Shown: positions 1 through 13,370 of the stretch, one piece after another
Layout of the letters: every line of letters starts with the position of its first letter
Position numbering within the stretch: the stretch's first letter is position 1
Assembly (NCBI GenBank): GCA_019279435.1
Contig: JAAALK010000081.1
Coordinates: 25,570,457-25,634,456, forward strand
Source of the DNA: Zizania palustris
Taxonomy: Eukaryota; Streptophyta; Magnoliopsida; Poales; Poaceae
Direction: 5' to 3'
Length of the DNA stretch: 64,000 nucleotides
Translations under genes and position numbers: made by a program
Notes under the pieces: generated by a model
Databases searched by the model: none
The model's input: only the letters and a program-made list of their open reading frames with translations
What the model was told of the DNA's origin: nothing

Positions 1-327
1 TTAATTAAAAAGTCCAGTGCAAATAAGGATCTTCATAAACGCATACATTGGAATCATTTTCCTTTGGTCAATGGGCTTTGATTCTGTTCTTCGTCTATTT
101 GATACAAATTTTATGATGAGTTAAGGAATGACTTGTAATCTCATTTTCACAATATTTTCCTTGTTTTGAGGGATTTCCAATAATCGACATCCCTCAATTT
201 CAATATCCCCTTTATTTTGGAATTGCATTCTGATATCTGTGTAATGTTACTTAGTAAATTTGATCGATCTATACTGATTTTCTAAAATAGAATATTTCTT
301 TGTGTTGCTCTTGCTGATTTATGGTGG
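1..327. other. AT-rich 5' flank of the WD40 gene, no gene seen
   Basis: No coding segment could be supported. It probably holds the promoter and 5' UTR of the WD40 gene that begins at 328, but an upstream exon reaching in from outside the window cannot be excluded. Confidence 0.4.
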
Positions 328-3106
328 ATGGCGATGACTTCTCTTGCCAATTTAAGGTCAATGGTGATGATGTACGGCAGCCCCAAAGAATTGTATGTGA
401 TTTCCATCTTTTCCTTAGATTTACCATATTTGCACATGATGGGTTATCACAAATATCTTAGCATTCTCACAAATCTAGGATCCTGTTTCATCACATCAGA
501 CGATGATCAATATTCCCAGTGTGCTTTCGATGGATGTGCATCCAACAGAGCCATGGTGAGTGGATAATTGATTTGTTGGCGAGGGGAGAAAAATTGCATA
601 TGTTCTTTAGTTTCCTTTTGTAATGAAAACTGGAAGCAAGATTTGCATTTGTGATGTATGCTGATATATTTCCTCATGTAACCCAGGATCATAATGGGTC
701 ATCCTCGTGGTTTGGTTCGGATATTTGACTACGATAAGAAGGTGAGTAAAAGATATAGGATTTGAATGGAATTAATTTACCTATCCCAAACCCTAATTAA
801 CTATGTTACAATCTCTTGATCTTAATCCCTATGTCCTACACTAGGATCTTTCAATCTTAATTCCTACATTTGCCGCACTGTCTGTCTCACTCTAATTGTT
901 ATTTGAAAACTTAGTGGTGATGATGCAAAATTTTAACATCCGTGCTTCAATGCGTATTTATCTGCAGGAAGAAGTGCAGTCATTTGAAGTCATAAAGGAA
1001 TCACCAGGCATGCATTCTTTCTGATTAACTGGCCTTATTCTTTTTCCTAGCCAGCATCTCAATAATATAGTTCTAACAGATTAATCATGTCAATTGCGTA
1101 CAGTTCGGGCAGCAAAATTCATTCCACGAAAGTCGTGGTTTGTGGCTGGTGATTACAATGGTTACATTTACGTATACAGTTATGAAAAAGGACATAGAGC
1201 TTTTAATCTGCTTTCAATAAAAGGAGTCTCCTCCCTGTTAAATGAGAAACAAAAGCAGAGAGTCAAGAAATTCAAAGCTCATGATAGAAGCACTGGTCAT
1301 TCAGCCATCTTGTCTATGGCAGTCCATCCAACCAATTCTTATCTGCTGTCAGCAGCGACTGACGGCGTTATTAAGCAATGGGACTGGGACCAGGATTGGA
1401 AATGCATACAGACATTCACATGTTACAATAATGAAGTGACTCAAATCAAGTTTAACCCAATTGACACAAATAGTTTTGCCAGTGCTTCCACAGATGATAC
1501 ACTAAAGGTTTTTTTTTCCGCCACATGTTTCGTTAATTATGCAAAATTGTAGAAGGTCCATAGTCCATATATATTAACATGTTTTTTGTTTAACCTGCAT
1601 GCATGCTATATATGTGTCTTGGAATATTGTAGATTTGGAATATTCACTCTGGTCATTGTGAATTCAAGCTGAACATACCTGGGGTGACATCTTTTGATTA
1701 CTTCACTCGTGGTGATCAACTACACTTGATCGTTGGTTGTAGTGATGGAACAGTCGTAGTAAGACATCCTCCTCATATCTATATCTGTACTACTAAAAAA
1801 TGAAGTTTCTTTTGTTCTCCCATCCACACTTATGAAATCCACCTCAAGAAAACCATATTTCTAAAAAAAACAGGTTTCCTAAGAAAAAAAGGCTTAAACA
1901 AACCAAACAACATCCATCTGCTTCCCCCTTTCACTTGCCTCATGCCATTCCTGAGAAAACATAAAAATAACGAATCAATTGAAAAAAACCATCAAAACGA
2001 AAAAAAACTCCTTGGTATTTGGATTTTGGTAACTAATTTACCAGAGCGAGATCGTACTTACACACAAACTTATATTTTCATTGAAACACATGGGCACATA
2101 ACTATTAAATTCTAAAACTATAGTATATAGCTAGGATGGATATAATGCATTTCTTCTTGTTGCATCAGATTTGGGACTACAAGAAGAAGAGCCATGGCTA
2201 TGTTCAAACACTCAAAGAGCACACTGATCGTGTTACAAGTGCCTGCTCCCATCCTGTTGACCCTATCCTAATTACAGGTTCATGGGACGGGACCATTTGT
2301 GTGTGGAACTCAACTACCTTCAGGTAACTGCATACACTTTATTGCCAGTTCATAACTTAATTAAACCCCCACTAGTTTTGTATAATCTGTACCGATATAA
2401 AGTGCCATGTCTGTCCGCTTATGGAATAAGTCTGCTTTATTCCCTCAATGGTTGCATCGGTCTAATAGATATTGCTGCATCACAGACCGCTTGCTAAGCC
2501 AATCGACCAATGCATATGAATAATACCTACAAGGGATTAGCATTTTTTTTTGGGGGGGGGGGGGGGTGGGGGGTGGGGGTAGTCATTTTGACGAGTTTCT
2601 GTAGGAGCAATGTGTGATCCCTCCAAATCAAAAGCAACAGCAGTGTGATTCATTGATCTTCCAGGGTTGACGGGAAAATAAAATGTGATCTCCAAGCGGC
2701 TGTCAATGATATAGCATATTTGAAGCATTCAAGAAGGTATGTGACTAAAAGTACCACGTTGTTTCATCATGATGTTTATTTCAATAGCATGCAACTGCGT
2801 CTATCATAAAAAAGCAATCTGGACCACAGCATATATTTTTTGGTAAAATGTTCAGATGTAGATTTGTCTCCTTAGAAATTCTATTTTTCTCAAGAAATTA
2901 TTCTGTTGCAATTTTCAGTAGTCTAGAGGTTTGCCATTGACTCATCAATGTCCCCTTGCTCTGGAACAACTTGGAATCAGCCATTCCTTGTTTGCACTAT
3001 TTCTTCTCCAGTGTCGAACTTGTGTAAAACTGATATGTTAACGTGCTGTAGGATTGTGATCGCACACCGAAATGGATTGACATTTGAAGATTTAGCAAGC
3101 AACTGA
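328..3106 (+). CDS. Free-standing WD40 protein resembling the N-terminal propeller of coatomer subunit beta-prime
   Basis: Exons read as 328-392, 520-555, 687-741, 968-1007, 1104-1507, 1633-1758, 2169-2323, 2665-2736 and 3052-3106. They total 1008 nt with every junction in phase, giving 335 residues. The protein shows VLSMDVHPTEPW, VRAAKFIPRKSW, AVHPTNSYLLSAATDG, IKQWDWD, FNPIDTNSFASAS and ITGSWDGTICVWN. These line up with successive blades of the beta-prime COPI propeller, which binds dilysine cargo signals at the Golgi coat. The protein stops after the first propeller, whereas true beta-prime is about 900 residues with a second propeller and a solenoid. Acting in COPI is therefore only inference; it may be a truncated paralogue. 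The donor after 1007 is GC (gcatgc), not GT. The start at 328 is the upstream in-frame ATG; the one at 361 would also work. Confidence 0.72.
2541..2578. repeat. Poly-T then poly-G tract in the WD40 gene intron
   Basis: A run of T is followed directly by about fourteen G, then T-separated G blocks. It lies about 90 nt upstream of the 2665 splice acceptor. On the transcript strand it could form a G-quadruplex. Confidence 0.85.
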
Positions 3107-5150
3107 ACAAGCAGGTGCGCTCGCTTGTCTCACAGAAATGGATTAATGTCAAGGCTTCATGTGATAGATCGAGTCACCATGGACTCATGGAGATCTGTAT
3201 AATGTTAGTATGTTACATCGCTCGATAAATTTGTGTATTTAGCACAGATTTGAGTAGTGTTGCTTGTGTATTACATTGCCGATTATTTGTCATTCAATAG
3301 CCACCTATTACATATATACTTACGTAGCCTTTTGTGTCCCCCCAAAATGATGACCCCCCAGGAGACGGGCATCATAACAGCTTACTTTAATTTGTTGGAT
3401 ATATCAGCACATCTATGCCTATTTAATTCCTAAGACAATAATGACCATATATTGCAGCATGTACACTAAGGTCATGTACAATACATATATAGACAGATGT
3501 TGCCTGAAGTTCTTGGAATTTGCAATGTGCCGAAATCACCAAATTCAGTTAAGTGACTGAAAACAATCAAATTGATAATTTTATATTTCTTACTCGCTCA
3601 CTTGTGCAAGTGCATAGCAGTTGTCACAACAATACTTAGTAAATCATCAAAATTAAATGTACAACTGTTAACTATGCATGGAGCATAAGCTCTTGTTGTC
3701 TATGACTTTCATCTCTGTCTTCATTTATTTCTGTGAAAGCTATTGTACATGCTTATGGCAATTCCAATTTCAATATTTATAGTAGATAAGTGGTTTAAAC
3801 TTTTAGTTTTAATTATAATAAAACCTGATAGTATAACTAATCATGTTCAAGTAACCATGTCAAAAAAGTAATGCTTTAGATTTTGATAGTAGGTGCTAAG
3901 TATACAGTTGGAATGAATCTGGAGAGGAGAGGCTGATGTTTCTCAGCTTATAGGGTATAGACCATCATTTTCTATATTATATATCTATATAGTTTTGTAA
4001 TCTAAGAAGGTGTATATTTTAAAAGTAGCTACAATTGTTGAAAGGTTCATAAAAAAAGGTTTGTAAACATGATTAGATTTATAGGCGAGAGTTGTGAGGA
4101 TGTTCAAATGTAGGATATGATTTTGACACGGGAGAAGATCTACTGGCAAGTTGCATGCCGAAGAAGATGAATGTGTCGTACCGATTAGGCCAAAAGGTTA
4201 TTTTTCTGTAACATTATATTTTTTACAGTTTACCGATATCTCATCGGTGTGTCTATAATAAATTGAGATCAAGTCTGTCACTAACAGTAACATATAAACA
4301 ATTCTGAAATGAAGATTTTTTTTACTAACTGCTTGGATTTACATTGCATCCCATCACTAATGGATGAGGAGGCACGAGGCGACGAGCAAAACCAGTGTTT
4401 GCCAAGAATTCAAATTGCTGAGAGTAGTATAAAAATGCAGTCAAGCTTTCATGGTTTATAAAAATTTCCAAATTTTTGATTTCTTGGAAATTTCAGAGGG
4501 AGGAGTGATTGCAGCATCTTGCTAGACCCCATTCTGACAAATTTCACCAATTTCAAGAGTCGCAGTATATCATAGCATGTGATGAAATCAACGGCAACGA
4601 ACAGATCAAGAACACTGTCTCCGTCCACCCAAATCATGAATATTAGACCTTCCATTATGCATCTACTCCCTTTGTCAAAAGAGGAGAAATTGATTATACA
4701 CCCTTCCATTTGTCTAAAATCTAAGATATATCTTTCTAAATTGATCATATAACCTATTCTAATCTAAATACTCTAGAAAATATCCTTTTCTATCCTTTAA
4801 ACTAAATTTTTATGTATTCATCATTCTAAAGGACTAAAATACCCTCATTTACACACAAATATTGGCTTAAGCTATTTTGCTTTGTACTAACTTTTTTCTT
4901 GTATAAAATAAATAAAATATAGTTTAAAGTATAAAAAATGGTATTTTTAGAGTAAAAAGATTAGAGAAGGGTATATAATCAATTTGTATTTAGTTTTTTA
5001 AAAAGCGAAAATCAAGAAAAACACGTAGATTGTCGTCTAGGTAGATTGCGCCTTTCCAGCATCAGCAGACCATTATTGCCTTATTGGAGGCATTGACGAA
5101 GTGAAGCTGCGGTCTGCGGAGGTGGATCTGGAGAGACGACGCGAGCAGCC
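3107..5150. other. Intergenic, no gene recognised
   Basis: AT-rich DNA between the WD40 gene and the NBS-LRR gene. It includes the 3' UTR of the former and the promoter of the latter. No transposon ends, RNA genes or convincing ORFs were seen; the short minus-strand ORF at 4449-4748 has no recognisable motif. Confidence 0.5.
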
Positions 5151-8100
5151 ATGGCGGTAGTGGGGGGATTGCTCGCCTCCGCGGCGCTCAAGTTGGCGAT
5201 CGAGAAGCTAGGTTCCGCCATGGGAGACCAGATCCTGCTCCTCTGGTCCTCGCAGAGTGACCTGCAGGAGATGAAGATGACTCTGGAATCCGTGGAGGCG
5301 CTGCTCAACGACGCGGAGAGGCAGTCCATCACCAAGGAGTCGGTGCGGCTGTGGCTCAAGAGGCTCAAGCGCTGCTCCTACGCCATCGCCGACATGCTCG
5401 ATGAGGTCGACTCCTGGACCAAGCCGGCCACAGGCACGGTATGCGCATTTGCATTGCACTACTCACTCACCACAATTTGTGTCTGTTGTGTATGGTAGGT
5501 ATATTTGTGAAAAATGAAGCTATAAGAGTTTCTCTAAATGAGTCTATTTCTTAATCCATTTTCTAAATCACCATTCATCTCTCTCAAATATAGGATTAAT
5601 TTGGTAAGTTCCTATTTTTATTTACACATATTTTTCTCTTGCTTGTACATTATTTTTTCTCGCACGTGTTGTTATAGGTTAGACAATACATATATTTGAA
5701 TGCATCGTAGTTTACTCAAAATTATTATATATTATAGACCATATTTATAGGATTTAAAAAATAGGGATCGAAATTATAGGGGAACTGTTGTAGATTAATT
5801 AATTTTTAAGACGAGATAGAGTTTAGGATGATCCTATATGTAATTTAGGGAATAAATTTTAAGATATCTCTTGAAGATGCTCTAAACGGGTGCCATTTAT
5901 GTGTATAACATGTGGCTTTTAGATCTAGTTAGAATAAACAACACTAAACTATTCAGTGATGTTTTATCAACCGATTCACTGATTATTAATAATCAGCTAG
6001 TTAATCGGTGATAGGCCAGACTCTAGGTAATTTTCCCCGTTATCGGCACATTAATTGGGGGCCGATTATCAGTGCCTCGGTGGTGGTCAACCCGACTAAT
6101 CGGCGCCTACCGATTAATCGTCATGTGCCCCCCGCCGCCGGTAAGTATCAATACTCTAATATTCAATATTCAACCGATTAATTGGTCATCCAATTAATTC
6201 AGTTAATCATCTGATTAACCGATTAATCTCTACTCGGTGGTTGGCTGATCAGTTACCGATCACCGATTTTTCTAACATTTCAACTATGAGCACTGAAGAG
6301 TAGTTTTTTTATTTTTTGGAGATCAGTTTTACATGTTTGTTTACTATCAATTTGCGATTATATAGACTTCATAATTAAATCTTCTTGAAACTAAAAATTA
6401 ACAAGTTGTAGGTTGCACGGAGTCTAATTGATTTAGAAATTCAGCCTGTTTATCTCTGAAATAATAATTACCAAATTGTGATTTGTTTCTATTTTAAAAG
6501 AATATTTGTTATTTAGAGTTTACACGATTAACATGCATGTAATTTTCTTGCCGTATATTGTTATTATTAAAGGGTAAATTTTACATGACTTTTTTGTATT
6601 TTCTAAAACATTGAAACATGTTTCGTTTGCTAATAGGGATACTTCACACTGACACCAGAAACTGTACTCTTCTTACTACCATGGCTACCATCAAGATCAA
6701 TTTGAATATTGTGCACTCTTGTTGATTTCTTTTCCCAATGACTCTCAATTGATATCTGCTTTGTCCAGTGAAATAATTCCTTTCGGTATATTAACACTTA
6801 TTTACATTACAACAAGACTTTGCAATCTCCCTCAAGTGAGAATTTTGGTACTCCTACCACGGTACATTAATCTACTTCTCCAGTAAATTAGAGGCTATAG
6901 GCACAAAATACTAAAATCATAATTTGAAGTGAGACTAAATCTACATCTTGGTTTCATCTATCCATCTGTTGCCCTTCTATGTTTGTCGTATTCTGGAAAT
7001 GTGATGAATACTCAAATATGCTAATATATACCATGCTGTTACCCTTGTAACTTGTGATTTTTTCACTTTGATCATCGACCCGTTGAATGAGACAATGTCG
7101 TTTTACCTGTGCTAATGCCACCAAAGAGAACAATTTTTATAAAAAAATTGGAACTATTTTGTCAAACCTATCAGTTTGCTACATCTTTAATATGAAATTT
7201 CAAAAAAAAATGTGCAATGATAGTGCGTAATTTCGTATAATGTAGAACTCCATTATCAAAGAGGCCATCATACACATGGGACTAATTTGTGTGTGCATGA
7301 AATGTGGGTTGGATCGTGCACTATCTTTGTGGTTTTGTTAAATGCCCCGCTAAAGTTGCAATACCTATGGTTTAAAAAAACTGTTTGTTTCTGAAATTTA
7401 CTCTATTTCAGTTTGGTTATTTTATTGAGATTTGGAACTGAATTGTTCAGCTTGTCAAGGTACTCTATTTTGTCTGTAGGGGGTTTAAATTGGGTGGTGT
7501 ATTGTTCCGTTTCAAAGTGCGAGTGACAATTAATACAGAATGTGTTGCAGATGGTTTGCATGCCAATTCTGACTAGGGTTACCATGGCTAATAAGATGAA
7601 GAACATTAGAAAGGAATTGGCGAAGATCACAAATCTACACAAGGATTTCAGATTAACAGAAGGTGCTAACTCCAATGTTCAACAAGTTACCGATCCACGT
7701 GCATCTGCATCGAAAGTGGAAGAAGCACTCACAGTAGGGAGAGACAAGGATACACAAAAAATAGTAGAACTTCTCTCTGAAGCCTGCAGCCGGCAAGACA
7801 CCACAATCCTTCCAATATATGGTATCGGAGGCATAGGCAAGACAACCTTGGCAAAACTGGTTTTCAACAGTTCAAGTTTCAAAGACTATTGTCAGGCATG
7901 GGTCTATGTGTCACAGACATTTGACTTGAATAAAATTTGCAACTCTATAATTTCACAAATTTCTGGCCGAGAAACCAGTTTGACTGACAAGCAGATGATA
8001 AACATACGACTTGAAGAGCTGCTTGCTGGTGGGAAGATTATGATTGTTCTAGATGATATATGGGAGCGAGGTGGATCTGTGTTAGATGAACTGAAGCTTG

Positions 8101-11100
8101 TGCTTAAGGCTGGTGATGACAGCAACATCATCATTGTAGTAACTACACGCGAAGAAGACATTGCAAAGAAGATTTGCACAATTCAGCCATACAAGCTAGA
8201 GCCCTTGACAGACAACATGTGCTGGGCTATAATAAAACAAAAAAGTGGATTCAATGATAGAGATGACAAAAAACTGTTGGAGCCGATAGGGATGGACATC
8301 GCAAAGAAGTGCGGAGGTATGGCTTTAGCAGCCCAATCTTTTGGATACATACTGAAGTCGATGACATCTGATGAATGGGAATCTGTAAGAAACAGTGATA
8401 TCTGGACTAAATCTACTCCAAATGGTAGCTCTTCGCCATATGACAATGTGGTTTCATCCTTACTGCTAAGCTACAGCAAAATGTTGCCATACTTAAGGTT
8501 ATGCTTCGCATACTGTGCAATTTTTCCAAAAGGTTGCAAGATAGTTATGGATGATCTAATTCACCAATGGATTGCTCTTGATTTAATCGAGCCATCTGAC
8601 GTTTTCTCTACTAGGCAGCTTAGTAAGAATTACGTTTCACAGCTTTTGGGGATGTCCTTCCTTCAACATTCAAACACTCCCTCAGTGAGTTACTTATCTC
8701 AAAAACTGAAAGTTATAATTCTTTTCGTTAAGCAGTCGCAGTGAAACTCACGGGAATTCATATTTATTTCAGCCATGCAGACACCACTGCAACCTATTGC
8801 AATGCCTATTAACACATTTCAACACACATGCTCATAGAGTGACCAACACACATATTGTATCTCACCCTAATGGAATATTCGTAAAGACATCTTATTCATA
8901 TCTTGTGATGATTTACTAAAATTGACAGATGGTCTCTGTGACATTGTGTAAGGAATTGTAAAAGGCGTTAAATTATGTGATGAAAACAATATTTATCATG
9001 ACACATTATGTTATTGAGCATCAAATTTATTGTATTGGATCACTTAGAGTCTTAGACATTTGCCTTCTATAGTTGTTTCAAAAGGGTTATCATTTCACTT
9101 TGTTTGGAATCTGGAGCATTGTATTGCGATGCTGTTAAATCTCTAATATGAGTCAAAATCCAAAAATTACTATTCTCATAGGCCACACAGGGTTCCACCA
9201 AATTTTTACATGGTAAAACTCACCCACACACTTCCCTTCTTGTCCAAGTTACTTCATATTAATTTGAATGTTAAATTGTCGAAAAAGGTTTGCATTCTTG
9301 GTTACCAAGTCATCGACTTGTCATTGTGCTTTACAAGTTTTTTTTGTAGGTTGGACTGCATTTTGAAGATGTTACATTGTTCACAATGCATGAGTTGGTG
9401 CATGAAGTTGCAAGATCAATCATGGTGGATGAAATTTTCTACTCTAGCACAGAAGGCAATAGTGAAGGAAGCAATTGCCGCTATGCTTTGCTCACAGATT
9501 GTAGCAAGCCATTGAAGATGTTAACAACTACTCCTACCAAGATAAGGGCACTACATTTTTTGCACAGTGACAAAACTGTGCTTCATGGTATTGCGTTTTC
9601 ATCTGCTAGGTGCCTGCGTGTTCTTGATTTAAGTGAATGCTTTGTACAGAAGCTGCCAGATTCTATTGGTCAACTGAAGCAATTGAGGTACCTAAAAGCT
9701 CCAGACATTAGGGATCAAACGATCCCCACGAGTATCACCAAGCTCTCAAAATTAAATTATCTTAACCTTTGTGGGTCTCAAAGAATTTTGACCTTGCCGG
9801 AGTCAATTGGAAGAATGGAGGGTCTCATGCATCTTGATTTATCATGGTGTTCACAATTAGGGGAACTGCCAATATCATTTGGGAAGCTCAAGAAGTTAGC
9901 TCATCTAAATTTATCGAACTGTTCTCAGGTTAGTGGTGTTTCAGAATCCTTGGGTAGCCTTACCGAACTGCAATATTTGAATCTATCATCATGCAGAAAA
10001 ATTGGAAAACTACCCAGAGAACTGGGCAGTCTCGTGGGACTGCAATATTTGAATTTATCACGCAGCTCGTATCTTGATGGTGTGAAAAGTATAGAAGGGT
10101 TGAGCACCCTTACTAAGCTTGAATATTTGAACTTATCTTCGGAACTCTCATATATCGGAAGGCTCCCTGAAGCTTTAGGATGCTTGATTGAACTTAAATA
10201 TTTAAGCTTGTCAGGCTGTCGTGGAATTGAAGATTTGCCAAAATCTTTTGGGAGCCTCATAAATTTGGTTCATTTAGATTTTTCACGTTGTTATCGTGTT
10301 GGAGGTATTCCGGAAGCTTTATCTGGCCTTACCAAACTTCAACACCTGAATTTATCACATTGTGGTTATGGAAATCAGTTGCATCTCAGAGGGCTACCAG
10401 AAGTTCTGAGAAATCTTGCTGAACTCCGCCATTTAAATTTATCGAACTGCCTTGATGCTATCATTGGTCACCGATCAGCAGGTGAAAATAAAAGCTTTGT
10501 TGAGTTTATCAATACTTTGTCCAATCTAGAGCATCTAGACTTGTCTAAAAATGCCAGCCTTTCTAGTTTACCTGAAAGTCTTAGTAGCCTCCAAAAGCTA
10601 CGTACGCTGGACCTTTCAGGCTGCAGCAAATTGGAGAGGGTACCAGAAAGTATAGCTGCAATTAATAGTCTAAAGTTTCTAATTGTGAAGAACTGCTGGA
10701 AGCTTGATAAGACTAGACTTTCTCGGTTCAACGACAATTCAATGTTGTTACCGCTCTTTACGGTTCAAGCTGGTGATGGTGAATCCAGCAGCAATCTTGT
10801 TGAGCTTCATGATGCAAATCCTGCTGAGTTGGAGATAAGTAATCTTGAAAACGTGAAGTTTGCCAAAGATGCACATAGAATAAAATTGTTGCAAAAGCAC
10901 AGGATCTTAAAACTGAAACTTCACTGGACTAGCAGTGCTAAAAGATATGTTAAAGACATGAAGGTGTTGAAAGAGCTACTGCCATCCATTACTTTGGAGC
11001 ACTTTGAAATACAAGGTTATAACAGTGTAAACTTTCCAGATTGGCTATTTGGCATTTCTTCTTTTCTCCCTAACCTTGTTGTAGTTAAGATGGATGACTT

Positions 11101-12160
11101 GATGATGTGCAAAAACATACCACCGCTCGGTCAACTACCAAACCTACAAGAATTGGTTCTTCGAAGAATGCCTTCCATCAAGAAAATTGATGCAGAGTTG
11201 TGCGGTGGGGAGAGAGCATTTCCGATGCTAAGGAAGTTCATGCTATCTGACATGGAGAGACTGGAAGAGTGGAGCACGACATATCCCTGTGGTGCGATTG
11301 CTGTGGATCAGTTCATGTTCCCCAACCTTCAAATATTGGAAATTCTTGATTGCCCCAAGTTGAGGCTGAAACCATGCCGGCCTACAGCTGCCAAGTGGGA
11401 TATTCGGAATAGCGATAATGTAATATCATCATGGGCAGAAACAGAGACAGGACCCTCTGCTGACTCCTCCATATCATGTTTAGTTTCCCATCTCGTAGTT
11501 GCTTTCTGCAAGGTTCCTTTGCATCAGTGGCGATTGCTTCATCACCTCCCTTGTCTCTCTAGTTTAAGCATCAACAGTTGCAATGATTTGACTGGCTCAC
11601 CAGAGATCATTCAAGGCTTATCCTCCCTCCATTCTTTGTCTCTACATGGCATTCACGAAGCAGAGCTGCCAAAATGGTTGGCTGAGCTACCATCACTTCA
11701 GAAGTTGTGTATAAGCAGTAAATGTCCAGAGCTGAAGGCATCACAGGAGATATTTGCGCAACTGAATTCGTTACAGTCACTTCAACTGACCTCATGTGAA
11801 AGCATGGAATCACTGCCGCAGTGGCTGGGAGACCTCACCTTTCTCCAGGAACTAGAGATCTCACATTGTCCCTTGTTGAATAATTTACATGTTAGTAGTA
11901 TGCAACTACACTCCCTCGGTAAGCTGCATTTGGGTTATTGCAGAAGCATTCTTGAATTGCCACAATGGTTAGGAGACCTTACCGCCCTCACTGAACTTAC
12001 GATATGGAATTGTGAGGGCATCAAGTCCTTACCAGAGAGCACACATCAACTCAACAAGCTCAAAAATATTCAAATTGTTATTGTTAGCTGCCCTAAATTA
12101 AAGAAGTGGTGTGAATTGAAGCGTGACGATATAAAGATCAGTCACCTTGAAAAGGTATGA
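5151..12160 (+). CDS. CC-NBS-LRR (CNL) disease-resistance-type protein
   Basis: Three exons, 5151-5438, 7551-8684 and 9350-12160, join in frame to 1410 residues. Exon 1 is an Rx_N-type coiled-coil domain with the usual ALLNDAERQSITKESVRLWL stretch. The NB-ARC follows: P-loop GIGGIGKTT (about residue 187), kinase-2 IVLDDIWE (about 262), RNBS-B VVTTR, GLPL-type CGGMALA (about 350), RNBS-D CFAYCAIFPKG (about 414) and an MHD-position motif TMHELVHE (about 486). Residues 530 to 1400 are leucine-rich repeats of about 24 residues with LxxLxxLNLSxC cores. CNL proteins act as intracellular nucleotide-switch receptors for pathogen effectors. The motifs are intact, so it may be functional. The aspartate of MHD is glutamate here. 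The stop overlaps a potential donor (AAAAG/gtatga), so a spliced tail is possible. Intron 1 (2.1 kb) holds a MITE and a palindrome-rich patch. The effector target is unknown. Confidence 0.9.
5490..5888. mobile_element. MITE in intron 1 of the NBS-LRR gene (same family as 34843-35274)
   Basis: About 400 bp closely matches 34843-35274 along its whole length (shared stretches such as tgttataggtt, atagaccatatttata, tagagtttaggatgat). The right end ttgaagatgctcta is a typical Tourist/Harbinger-like MITE terminus. The left end is blurred. It lies in the transcribed sense and does not affect the exons. Confidence 0.6.
5955..6275. repeat. Palindrome-rich patch built on the motif ccgattaat
   Basis: Variants of ccgattaatcgg and gattaatcggt recur more than ten times in both orientations within 320 bp of intron 1, with some GC-rich spacers. 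No target duplication or terminal repeat could be fixed, so the origin is unknown. Confidence 0.55.
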
Positions 12161-12479
12161 ACCCTGCCAAACTCTTGTGCTCCTTGACGTGCACGCATTT
12201 GAAAATATCAATCTTTTTAACTTTTGCCTAATAATTAAGCTAAAAGTATGCATTTTTTATTTTAGGAAAAAGTACATATTACTGCCCCGAACTATCACGA
12301 AAGTTTAAATAAACCCTGAACTATAAACCATTTAATTAACCCCCGAAAATTCTACAATATATTGTGCAACTATCACTGACATGGCACGACGTAATGACGA
12401 TTTTTGTTGACTGGATAGAATACGTGGCGCTAACGTGGCCAAATGAGTTATTTGTTTTCAGAAAACCCTTTGTATGCTC

Positions 12480-12926
12480 CCATCGTGCCGCATGGAAGGT
12501 GCTCGATAGAATGTCTGCTTGCCTGTCGAGCTCCTGTTCGTGACTCGTCACGCCCTCATTGTCACGTTCCTGCTAGCCGCTCGTGCAGCTGCCCTTGCCC
12601 TTGCCCGCGCGCCACGCCGCGGCAAGGCGAGGGCGGGTTTGAGGGCCTCATTACGCCAAGGTGGCTGTGGGCGTGGGGTAGGGCGGCGGTGGGGAGCGGT
12701 GCGCCGGGCCGCGACATGGGGGAGGGTGGGCGTGCGGCGGGCAGTGGCAGGGCATGTGGGCAGGCAGCGGTGTATGGCCGTGGCATGAAGGAGGGCAAGC
12801 ACGCGGCGGGTAGCAGTGCGTGGTCACAGCGTGGGAGAGGGCGGACGCGTGGGCCATGGCCAATAGTGGTAGGACTGGTAGGGCTTGCACGCGAGCAGCA
12901 GCCCGCGGCAAGGTGGAGGGCATGCG
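12480..12926. other. GC-rich internal segment of the MULE, possible captured gene DNA
   Basis: About 450 bp is very GC-rich and open in several frames on both strands, giving Ala/Arg/Pro-rich conceptual peptides with no recognisable domain. In rice, MULEs often carry captured exons with such composition. No source gene could be named. Confidence 0.4.
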
Positions 12927-13332
12927 TGTTAGAAATCCTAGGAACTTGCAGATAAAATCAAGAACTTGAGACACTCGTTGTTAGCGATAAACACCCACGA
13001 CGACAATATGCTGAAGTTTTCTTGTATTTTATGGACTCCACACACGAGCTTCCTAAAGACTCAAGAAGAAACTCACGCGATAGCAGCTAGATTTATAGTG
13101 TCCCTGGACAAGTAACGTGTGATGCTCAGCTTCCTGCATGCAAGGATTAGTGGCCACGTTGCTAATGCCCCCATGTTGTGCAACAAATTCTGCATACAAC
13201 ATGCACTAGCTCTACTCACACGACCACGTCCAAAATTGCATGCAGCCCCTAAGACTCACGCACGCACGACCCACGACCCACGCGTACACGCACGCACGCA
13301 TTATGACATATTGACATGTTTATTTCCTAACA
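12927..13332 (-). repeat. 3' LTR of the nested copia-type element
   Basis: 406 bp with tgttag/ctaaca termini. Its last 190 bp are repeated at 13957-14127 with a few substitutions and small indels. Confidence 0.85.
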
Positions 13333-13370
13333 AACTACTCCCCCTAAACACGACATGACGCGTTCCACCA

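Noticed and set aside
12443..12955. Long overlapping ORFs in the GC-rich part of the MULE
   Set aside because: They are open on both strands in several frames with Ala/Arg/Pro-rich, domain-free peptides, as expected from GC-rich composition.
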